A stretch of 64,000 nt of DNA from Solen grandis. Taxonomy: Eukaryota > Mollusca > Bivalvia > Adapedonta > Solenidae. The stretch covers positions 69,462,173-69,526,172 of the forward strand of contig CM037781.1 of NCBI GenBank assembly GCA_021229015.1, in the 5' to 3' direction. Within the stretch, counting starts at the first letter, position 1, and each line of letters opens with the position of its first letter. Under the pieces are notes generated by a model that was not told where the DNA came from, did not search any database, and worked only from the letters and a program-made list of their open reading frames with translations. Below are positions 27,701 to 39,700 of this stretch, piece by piece. Position numbers and translations under genes: made by a program.

Positions 27701-30700
27701 ATACCCCCACCCCCATCTTTGACACAGGATATATTCACATGACACATAAAACGAATGTTCACACATAGGATTTGGGCTTATAAGCATACCAAAAAAAAAA
27801 ATTATCACTAAAGGTGATCAATACCCACACCGGAAGTCTGTCATGTGTAGGAATACAGTTTCAAAAGTTTGCGTGAGTGAAAGACTACATGTATGTAAGG
27901 TTTAAAGTTAGTGTGAGCAATGGTTCAAAAGTTTTGGACAATGCTAAAAAGTTTTGACAGACAGACAGATAGACAGAGAGACACACATACAGACACACAG
28001 AAGAAAACAATTTGCCCCCAAGATCTGTAGCTGAGGAGAATAAAAATGCAGTCTAATTATGGTTCACATCCATATTTATTGTTTGCAAAAACCTGTCTTT
28101 AAGAATTTACATTGTGGTTTTCTTACGCACTGCACTTCCTCTCATCAAGATCAATCTACATATGAAGTTTCATCAACCTAGCTACTTTAGTATTGGAGTT
28201 ATGGTCCGGACAAAATCAAAAGATTAAAAATGACAAAGGGCAATAACTCCTTTCAAAATACATGCAGAGTTATGGTTCTTGTGCACTGCACTTCCTCTCA
28301 TCAAGATCAATCTACATATGAAGTTTCATCAACCTAGCTACTTTAGTATTGGAGTTATGCTCCGGACAAAATCAAAAGATTAAAAATGACAAAGGGCAAT
28401 AACTCCTTTCAAAATACATGCAGAGTTATGGTTCTTGTGCACTGCACTTCTCTTATGAAGGTCTATCTACCTATGAAGTTTCATCAACATAGGTACAGTA
28501 CTTTTGGAGAAATGCTCCAGACAAATATTTGTAGACCAACCGCCGGACCGACTGCCGGACCGACCGACTGGGTGACTCCTATATACCCCCCCCAAATTTC
28601 ATTTGTGGGGGTATAAATATAAATTAAAATATATATGAGAACTAAAAGTATGAAAGAAAGAAATAACAAAATGTATAAGAAATAACAAAATCAACCAACA
28701 AAGTAAGAAAGAAAACAAATAAAGATTTATATTTAATTAAATAAAAAAGAATAAAAAAGAACTGATAGAATAATTTCTGGTATTTAGGATTGCGTAATTG
28801 GTATATTCACAACTATTTTCTTTACAAACTGTGAATGACTGTTCAACCCCCAAATATAGCATACATACACTTGGATCTTGAACAATACCTGTGTGACAGA
28901 CACATCGTGACAGACTGTGGCAGCCTGGCTTATCAGAAACAGATGCCCACACATGCTGGGGGGGGGGGGGGGGGGGGGCGCGGGGTCACTTATATAAGGG
29001 TTTTGAGATGCCTTTAAGTGTCTGCGATATATACGGCGCTATCATGTAGTTTTGATATTACTTTTGATTATTTAATGACGTTAAAACAAGATTTTTGTCA
29101 GTAAACAACAAATTAAAACATATAAAAAGTGTTTTTATGACTTTGTGAATTACTTTACTGATATTTTTTTTAAAATAATTTAAATATTAAAAAAAAAAAT
29201 ATTGTTTCTACAGAAAGCACAACTTAATTTGTCTTTATTATAATAAAAAATAATATATTAAACAATTATGAATTTATCTTTGTTTCTTAATTATTTATTC
29301 TTCATTTAAAGATAGGAAACAAGGCTGACAAAACTTAAAAGCCCGTATCCTGATACGTATGGTATCATGACCACTGTATCGCGATATGTATCGTATCGTT
29401 GGGTAAGCGTATCGTTACACCCTTATCTTAAATAAGGTTGAAACACATTCCACAATTCCTGATTTGCAAAAAAAAAAAAAAAAAATCTAGTAAATGACTA
29501 AGCCTAAACTAGAAGTATCACTAAAAGAGACCAATACCCCTGTATCCCATTTTATCTCATGTTTGTTTGTTGGATTTAATGTCCTACTGACAGTATTTCA
29601 GTCATTTGGAGACAATAAAATGTAATGTGTGTGTAGGCCGGTATGTGACATGACAAGAGTAATTCCAATACAGCCCTCACTTCTGTAAAGCCTGGGTATA
29701 AAATTACTGTCTTATTATTTGTTAAGAATTGTAATATTTGGGTATCTTAGGAAAAAAATTATTTTATGTCAGTTGGAAAACAAGGTCTTACAATTTAAAC
29801 TTATCCCTCTCAATGGTCCAGAGTTGGACCAGTACTTTGCACCTGGAGAGGCCATGAAAAATTCTTACCCCCAACGGGGTTCAAATACACAACCTTTGGA
29901 TCCATTAGTCATGCATGTTACCACTGGATCATGGATATTTTTTATAAGAGAAACAAGATAACGAAACTTGTCCCTATGTATTGAGGTGTTACTTAGCTTT
30001 AAGTATTGATGGTTGAATTTGAGCCTAATTAAAACAAGGACCAACATTCTTGAAAAAAAAAAAAAAAAAAAAAATGATCTTAAGACTCGATTCAATTATC
30101 ATACTCAAATCAACATTGTATTCAGAAGCCAAATTTTCAGTTTAAGCAGGAAAATTATTCTTAGATACAGTTTTTATTTCCAGAAACATGGGGCCAGGCC
30201 AAGATTTCCTTTAAACATACTCAAGTATGATCTTTGGCTCAATTTAATCCCTACAATTGTGTATGATCAAACTGAGGCGACCCTCCTCACACAGCTCCCA
30301 TAGGGTCTGTCTGATCTTTGTCTGCTGTTTGCCACTGCATCAAAATGAGTCTATATGAAGTACAGAGTTAAAAAAGTTAAAAATGTTACACAGCAGTGGC
30401 TGATTACAAGCCCAAGTCCCTGTTGAAACAAAATACACCTGGAATGTTTTTGCACTGATAAACAGTAAACCAGCTGCCAAGTTAATCTACTCACATGTTT
30501 GTAGTGATTAAAGCTGGCTCAACCCTGATGATGGTTGATTACTGAAGTATTTGAATGTTAAACAAGATCAAAACCTGACTTTCATTAAAGAAATGGTGGT
30601 TTGCAGATACCAAACTATTTTTCTGCATGTAGGTAGTTTTCAGTTCTCAATTTATGTTATTTATTATCATTATTAAACATAACAAGAAACACATCAAATG

Positions 30701-33700
30701 ACACGAAACCAGGTTTTCAAGTGTCGACCTAGGCAAGCAAAACTATTTTTAGTCACACTGACCTTGACCCTATTGACCTGAAAATCATTCCCAATCTTCC
30801 TCTTTCAATAAGGTATCTATCTACTTAATCTTATCATAATACCTCACTCCTTTAAGAAGTTATATGACAGAAATGAAAATTTCATATTTAGTAACTAAAC
30901 TTGACCCTATCTTCCTGTAAATCAATCCCAATTTTCCTCATCCAATAAGGTATTTACCTACCAAGAATGAAAACTGAATCTCTATTTTCACAGGAGATAT
31001 TCTACAGAAACAAAATGGTTGACGCCTACCAAACAACGTACCCCATTCTACATGTAATAACCAGGATTTTTTTGAAAACCTTAAAAAGTAAAACTAAAGC
31101 TACCACAAATGGTTATAAATACCCCTGCATCCCACCATGCCTTCATGTAATGTGAGTATGATTCAGGGGTATAAAAATGAATCCTATATACTCATAAGTA
31201 CATTCAAATTGTATGTCTAATTATGAGGTTTTGACTGATGTTGTTTATGATGTCATTTCCTGTTTTGCTTGTTTATACTGTATGATGATGAAGGCCATAG
31301 GTTAAAATATTGGTGTTTAGTAAAATGATATACAGTCAAACCTGTCCTAAGCGGTCAGTCAAGAAAACAAGAAAAATTGACCACTTAACAGAGGTGGCCG
31401 CTAAATGAAGGTTAAGCATATAACAAATTGCTAGTTTGGTAATATCAAAACTGATAGCTAGATACGGGTTGACCGCATAATACAGGTGACTGCTAATACA
31501 GGTCAACTGTATTATCAAAACTTTGAAGATTTACTCTTTTTTTATTTTATAATAACCCATTACCTTATATAGACTCATTATGACACCTTGGCAACCAGAG
31601 CAGACCCAGATCATACAGCATCTGGAAGGAGCTGTCCAATCAGGGTCTCCCCTGTTTCATGAATTTTTATCAGAATCATATATGTGTCTTTCTACCGTGA
31701 GTTTTCCTTGAAAATCAGATTCAGTTTTTCATATTCACAGAAATTGTATATTTCCCATAGACTTCAATGTTAACTTAAATACTGATTATCTCCCCTACAT
31801 CTAATAAAATCTGGAAAAACTCTTGGTGAAACATTTTTATTTTTGGATTTCTTCAAAGTGACAAAGTTTCATAGAAATATTTCCATCCAGTGGCAAGGTA
31901 TGGAAAATGGGTATTAGGGGGGTTATACCTTAAATATGACAAACATTGTTGAAATTAGTATTGAGCCATGAAATTAACATGAGAGGTGTTAGTTAATGCA
32001 GTTTGGTGAGTCTAACTGTAAAACTTAAGGGCAGGGTTGTGACTGACAGGTAAATAAACCAGTAAATTTATGATCTTTGATGAATGGAAGAATAGCTCCA
32101 CTGATTAATTACAAAGATGATTGCAAGCATTCATTTTGTGATTTATCAGATAAGTCTAAACCAGTTCAACAGATCATGTCTCAACCTCCGGCAAAACAAA
32201 GAAGAACATTAAGTTAATCAGAGACTCTGAAACTGCTCCAAAACAGATTTTTTTTTCAAAGCTAAAAAATTATTATGTATAGAATTGAGGGGAAATTTTT
32301 TTTTTAAAATATGAATCTTGACCAAATTTATCATTATTCAGGCACACATATTAAATTTACATGTACTATACATGTAGACATGTTTTGTAGTAAAAAAGGT
32401 CAAAACCCATCTAAACTGGAAACCCCTCTAAACTGGAAACCCCTCTAAACTGGAAATGTATGTTGTCCCCAACCTTGTCCGGTTTAAAGGGGTTCTACTG
32501 TACTTAGTTATTAATATTCATTTAGACATATATTTGTACATGAATATTCATTATGTGAAGGGCTTAAATAAAAAGAAATATAAGGATTCAACTGGTTTAT
32601 CACAATCTATATTTCATCGACTGCCTTTACTTCAGATCATGTGAGGAAGTTGTCTACATCCCAGATGAGGTGAAAACCATTTTCCACGCATCGGAAGTCC
32701 AGCGGATCAAATTGGAACTAAGCAACACCAAGAACAGTCTCACTAAGGGAAGGCAGGCTCGAGAAACTGAGATAGAGAACCTTATCTCAGAGCAAAAACA
32801 CTCCATCACAAGAATTGACGAATACCAGAGAAGGCTAATAAGTATTATCAAACATTTGGGAAAAGCGGCAAAGGAAGAAGTGCGCGTGAAGTGTGATACA
32901 TTAAGGGATCGCATGCAGAGAAGCATTAAGGCTTTTCAGTCAGCTGAAGCGAAGATAGATAAATGTGTTGATGAGATGGAAGCCATCACTAACAATGACT
33001 CCCAAATGTTTGTCACAATGAAGAAGGCACAAAAAGTTGTGAACCAGACGGAGAAAATAGCTAAGGATGCCTCTGATACAGAGGGGCTTCAGAATAAAGA
33101 ATTCAGAATCCATCCTGAAATAGAACGATTTCTGAATGGTTTCCGTTCTCTTGGGTCAATTCAAGAGAAACCCACAGTGCTGTACAAAGTCACAAAAGGG
33201 TATCAGCTGAAAGTCAAAGTACCGGAAGACAATGACCTCAGTGACATTGTCGGATCATGTGTCCTTCCCGATGGAAACATTCTATTAGCTGACTGGCGAA
33301 ATAAGAAGCTGAAATATCTTGTTGGGTATAAACTGATTCATTCTGTCACTCTTCCCGCCAAACCAAAAGCCGTCTGCTGCGCCAGACAAAATGAAGCTGC
33401 AGTCTGTTTGGAGAACAACACAATTCAATTGGTAACCGTTGGTAACGATATCTCACTTTCAAAATCACTGGAGCTTAAGCATAAATGTCAAGCTATCTCC
33501 TATAGTCTGAATGAAATGTTTGTTTCTGATGGCAGCAGAACCATTCATGTTTATAACATGACTGGTCTGCTGCAGAGGAAAATTGTGCAAGATCATTCAG
33601 GACATCACATGTTCTCCGAGATTAAGCATCTTTTCACGAGCCTGAATGGAAACAAAATTTTCGCTCTTGACAAGCAAGAAGGGTTAGTGTGTACAGATAA

Positions 33701-36700
33701 AACTGGGAAAGAGATTTGTCGTTACCACGGCATTGAGGTTGCTGACTGGTCTGGAGTATGTACGGATGATTACACAGAGGAAGAGAGTTTATTCATATGT
33801 GACAGCAAATCAAACACAGTCGTCCAGTTTGATGATAACGGAGAAGTAATCGGAGAGGTTCTGACCTCGTTAAATGGATTACATCGGCCTCAGTCTGTGT
33901 GTTTCGACACCAGAAAGCAGAGACTGTTTGTAACAAATCATGATAATGATACAGTTCTTGCATTTGATGTAATCAACAAACACAAATTCTGACTTTTCCC
34001 TACTGCTTCATTACAAACCGCTTAAGTAGAATTAATACTAAAACTAACAATCTGATCTTGCATCAGATTTCTAGATACTGTATCATGCATAGTACAAACA
34101 TTTGCCAAGTGATACAGATTGCTTTCGAAATTTATCCTTTCACCATTTAGTAATCAATGCTACTCATACAAATACATCCATCAGTAATTCAATTCTGTTT
34201 TTTTTCCCCTTTCTTTTTAGTGACTTTGGATAAAAAAAAAAAAAAAAAAAAACCACTGTTTGCTATTTGGAATTGTACAGTTAATAGGATGTTGATTTAC
34301 TGGCAGAAAAGGCCATGCATACAAAAGGTTGACAGCATAAACACAGATTTGTTTTCAAACAGAATTTTTTTTAAGACCAAGGTTTATAACTCCATCAGAA
34401 GGGGAGTAAAATGACTCTATCATAGTTCAACTCAACACCAATATCCTCAAGCATATACAAAAAAATGTTTGGAAGGATGAAAACCCTACATAAAAGATAT
34501 AATTTTTATTTGTTAGAGAGAGAAGAAGAGAAAAAGAGAGGGATTATTTATATTACAGTTTGAGAGTGATTATTTCTGTTACAGAGAAAGAGAGATCATT
34601 TCTGTTACAGAGAGAAATTATTTCTGTTACAGAGAGAGATCATTTCTGTTACAGAGAAAAAGAGGTTATTTCTGTTGGAGAGATTATTACTATTACAGAG
34701 AAGAGAGATTTTTGCGATGCATTTACTTACTTCATGATAATACGGAAATTTTCCTCGTCAATTCCCACATCAGGGTCAGACAGACGACTGATCATGTCGG
34801 GCATTATGTTGTACACAGCATTACCCTATAATAGAGAATGTAAACAAAATATAAAAGAATGAAAATATCAACTATGGGAACTACCAATATTTCACACACT
34901 GATATAAAGCAGATCTGTCATATATAGGTATGTTTTTGTTTTCTCTCCCCTGTAAGACTCCTTTAATTTCTTCTTAAAGAAATAAATTGTTGTTTTAAAC
35001 ATTTGTTTTTGCCTTCTTTTGCCTCCAAATTTTGAAGTACAAACAGGAGTCCCTTATATTTCTTCTTTTTTTTTTAAATCTTGGTCAAATGACCCATTGA
35101 TATATAGATAAGGAGAAAGTGTCACAGAAAACCCTTGATGTTGTTTTTGTTTCTACTAACTGTCTATATATCACTTCTAAGGGCTTTAAGTCTACTGTGC
35201 ATTTACCCTTTACCTCATATGGACAAGTTTTGACGTCCTTGCAAACAGAGGAGACCCAGATCAGAGGCTCCTTCAAGGGTCTCCTGTTTGTTCATACCAT
35301 ACTTGAATCTCAGATTCTACAAAGAATTTTCATCAATATAATTATGGTATGAATGCAGCAAGAATGGCCAACAATTCCCCCTATAGGCCAAAGTTAAAAA
35401 TATGTTTTTTGTTTTTTTGGGGGTTTTTTTCCCCCCCCCATCTTTTGAGTCTTTTTATGTCCATTCCGTAGAAATTAAAAGCACTTTCAGCTATATTTTT
35501 ATCATTTGAAATTAAAAACAAGAGCTGTCAGAGGACAGCACGCTCGACTATTCAAAATGCTTGTTGGTAAATCAAATGAAATCTATTTAAATTCTTGCCC
35601 TTCATAGTAATAGTAAAAAATGATATACCTTGATAGTCTGATACCCCTTAATATATTTATGATGTCTAAAATCAACCCCATGCCTAGTTACTGAGACATA
35701 AGCACAATAACACTGTGCATGCAAAACTTAAACCAAAAATCCAAGTTAGAAAAGGGCCATAATTTGCATCAGTCCAAAAGTTATCCTCCTGTTTTCTGAT
35801 GCCCTTGAAGACACACCTTAACTTTCTAGTCAATTCCACAAGCAATTTCTGAGATATAAGCTGGATAGTAGCTTGAATGCAAAAATTTAACCAAAATTCT
35901 AAGTTAAAAGGGGGTCATAATTTTTAATTTATTCCATCAAGTGTTATCTTCCTTTATAGTATGATACCCCTAAACATATTAAAGATGTTTCAAATCAATT
36001 CCATGCCTGGACTCTGAGATATAAGCATGAAAGTACCTTGCATGCAAAACTTTAACCAAAATTTCTAAGTTAAAAATGGCAATAATTTGTAACATATTCC
36101 ATCAAGAGTTATCTACCATGAAAGTATGATACCCCTAAATGTATTAAAGATGTCTCAAATCAATCCCATGCCTGGATACTGAGATATTAGCATGAAAGTA
36201 CCTTGCATGCAAAACTTTAACCAAATTTTCTAAGGTAAAAAAGGGGCCATAACTTGTAATATATTCCATCAAGAGTTATCTACCATGAAAGTATGATACC
36301 CCTAAACATATTAAAGATGTTTCAAATCAATCGCATGCTTGATACTGAGATATAAGCATGAGAGTAACTTGCATGCAAAACTTTAACCAAAATTTCTAAG
36401 TTAAAAAGGGGCCATAATTTGTAATATATTCCATCAGGAGTTATCTACCTTGGTTGTATGATGCCCCTAAACATATTCATAAACTTTCAAGTCAATACCA
36501 TGAATGGTTATTGAGATACAAACTAGATAGTAGCTTGCACGCAAAACTTTAACCAAATTTTCTATTGCAAGCAAAACTTTAACCAAAATTTCTAAGTTAA
36601 AAAGGGGCCATAACTCATATTAAATTCAGTCAAGAGTTATCTACCTTGGTTGTCTGATGCCCTTGAACATATTTGTAAACTTTCAAGTCAATACCATAAA

Positions 36701-39700
36701 TGGTTATTGAGATATAAGGTTGATAGTAACTTGCACGCAAAACTTTAACCAAAAGCTGCACGCCGACGCCAGGGTGACTACAATAGCTCTCATATTCTTC
36801 GAATAGTCGAGATGGCCCTGAATCACTCACCTAAGAAATATTGCTTTCATTGCTTTTTACAACATAGTCATACTGATTACAAAATCCATGCAGAAGAACA
36901 GCAATATAATCTTAATTCCACACAAAAAGATTACATGAGGTCCAAAGAACCAAGTTAACCCTACCGTGGGACCAATTTTGACCCAAGGGCCATGATTTGA
37001 GAACTTGGTTCAGGTCCACAAGGCCATGTTACATACCAAATATCTAAAGAAATGTTCTTGTGGTTTCTGACAAGGATATCTTTTAAAAATCTTTCTAATG
37101 TAAATCTATGTTAAATCAAGTGATTCCTGGGGCGGGGCCAATTTTGACCCCCATGCCATGATTTGAACAAACTTGAACAAACTTGGTAGATCTCCATCAG
37201 GCAATGTTACACACCAAATATCTATATTCAAGGCCTTGTGGTTTCTGAGAAGAAGATATTTCTAGATTTTCCTATTTAGGCCTTCTGTAAAATCATAATA
37301 TTTCGTGGGGGATTAATATTTGTTGATTTCGTGGATGCCGCTATCCACGAATTTATGACAGATCCATGATATATGTACATGCATATATATATATTATTTG
37401 TCTTATCCTTTCATTTGTGAAGTTTTGCTTCATTACAAATTGTGTCTTCAAGTTCCTGCGTAGATAATCTGCATAGGTAGGAGAGATCCCCTCTTTTATG
37501 GCCAATATAACACAGTGATTTGTCATTGTCATCAAGACAACTGATTGACACCTGCTGTGTCCCAATTGTCCACTTGCCCCAAGGCACTACAGGACATCCT
37601 GTCTAGCCCCAGATGATGATGAGTGGGTCCGGGATATCATGCTGTGCCATAACCTGACCTATTTTTATCCTTATCAATACATGGCCGAAATGTTACGAAG
37701 ATTATATGGCCACAACCTTAGATTTATTTACACTTACTTTGGTCTGATTAACGCTCCCTAAAAGTAAGTACTAAAAACAGATCTTAACATACACTAAATG
37801 CCATGTCATTAACATATTATAACCAATATTAGGCTGCATTCTTTTCAACTTAAATTTTGTAAAGGTCTTCAAATCAACGTCCAGATAACGTTGAAATAAA
37901 TAAATAATAAAAAAAAAATTCTAATGCATGAATCCACGAATTCTTGTCCCCACGAACATGTTTCACCGAATCCACAAAATTCCATCCCCATGAAATAAAA
38001 TGATTTCACAGTATGTAAAATCAAGTGACCCCTGGGGCAGGGCCAATTTTGACCCTAGGGCCATTATTTGAACAAACTTGGTAGGTGTCCATTAGGCAAT
38101 TTTATATACTAAATATCTAAACTCCTGGCCTTGTAGTTTCAGAGAAGAAGATTTTTCTAGTTTTTTCTATTTAAGTCTTTGTAAAATCAAGTGACCCCTG
38201 GGGCTGGGCCAATTTTGATCCCAGGGTCATGATTTGAACAATCTTGGTAGAGGTACACTAGTCAATGCTACACATTAATTATCTAAGCTCAAGGCCTTAC
38301 AGTTTTGTAGAAGAAGATTTTCAAAGTTTGCATTTTTAAAATCTATTTTTAGCTCCTGTGACCTACTTTTTCAACCAATCAAAATAATTTGAACAATCTT
38401 GATAGAGGGCATCATAAGGATGATTCCTGTGAATTTTGGTCAAAATTCATTCAGCGGTTTAGGAGGAGATGTTGTTTAAAGGAAAACTGTTGACGCTGGA
38501 TGGACGCCGGACAAAAGGTGATCACAAAAGCTCACCATGATCACATTGTGCTCAGGTGAGCTAAAAAAAACTACCTACCCACGCCTGGAATTCCTGGGTC
38601 CGAGCACTACAATTTTTTAATGATGGCCCAGGAGAAAACGACACAAAAATTCCCCTCCTGATGGTAGAGGTACTGTTCCCCAAAAACAGAAAGAGAGCCC
38701 TGCGAATTGAACCCCAGACCCATCCTCCTGTTAGCTAGCTGGAAAACTTCCTCACACAAAGCATCAAAACTACCTTAACCAGAATTCAAACCCAGGCTAA
38801 ATCAGAACGTACCTTCTTGGACAGTTCGCTGAAGAACAGTTTGGCCAGGTTAGCAATCCTCTCATCATGGTCCACCAAGCAGATGGCCATCTCACTGATT
38901 TGACCTTTGACCTTTATCATGTCATTCAGAATTAAGTGGGTCAACACCTGCATTGTGTTTTTCCTCACTGCTGGCGACTCGTCCCTCAGTCTGGTGTGAA
39001 ACAAAAGAGTCACTTGGAAATTCAACAAAAAATTCTACATATCAACATATCAAAGTTATGTACCCTTTTTTGAAGGTCTTCTTTTTTCACATGACTAGGA
39101 AGGAGCTGGGATCTAAATACTATCTTTTATTCTTCTTCTTTCTTTCTTTTTTTTGGGGGTGGGGGGTGTGGCTTGGAGGTGGATTTGCTATTGGCTTTAC
39201 ATTGGGGAGAAAGAAATCTTGCAGATTAGAATCTAGCAAATTATGAGAAAACTGCATAAATTCAAATAAATTTTCAGAAGCTGGGTTTTCCTTGAGAATC
39301 AGAGTAGAAGGTTAATTTTAAATTGTAAAAGGCAGGGGGGTCTTGGGGTCCTATGTTTTCTTGTGATTTTTCTGATTTTCTGACTTAATCCATTTTTTTT
39401 ACAATCTGGCAAAGGACTATGTTCACTAAGTGGGAAAAATTAAAATGCATTTCAGAAGTCTTTTTCAATCTTTAACATACACAACAAACCTTCAATCACT
39501 GAAAACGGATATAATCAGTACTTATCATTTGACAGGTTGAACAAAGTATTTGATTGAAAATACCTGTTGAAATCCACTGAACCATAATTTACACGCGTTT
39601 TGTACGAAATATTGGCTGATGTCATCTTTTGATACGATAAATTCAATGTGGCCGCATGCTTGGACAAACAAGACACTTTCCATATATATACCTAAATGAT

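Larger units (their letters stand above)
13795..31865 (+). repeat. Four-copy direct tandem array of a 4.3-4.8 kb composite unit
   Basis: Taking 'ttgcttttgttag' as the unit start, copies begin at 13795, 18588, 23011 and 27370, and the last ends at 31865. The lengths are 4793, 4423, 4359 (including 100 N) and 4496. Copies are near identical over long stretches. Each internal junction reads 'gacaaa|ttgctttt', whereas the left flank reads 'tttaaa|ttgc' and the right flank 'gacaaa|gtttc'. The unit contains a Pearl-like element, poly-G, the right end of a hAT-like element, a tRNA-related SINE and a Tigger-like MITE. The array lies wholly within the intron of the TRIM-like gene and holds no exon of either gene. 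The short open frames inside it recur because the DNA recurs. Confidence 0.93.

Noticed and set aside
16442..31518. Recurring 60-96 codon open frames in each array copy
   Set aside because: They recur only because the DNA unit recurs. They cross poly-A, SINE and MITE boundaries, show no domain and differ at indels between copies.
34560..34862. 100-codon plus-strand open frame
   Set aside because: It translates a GA-rich minisatellite and lies antisense over a clear NCAPD2 exon.
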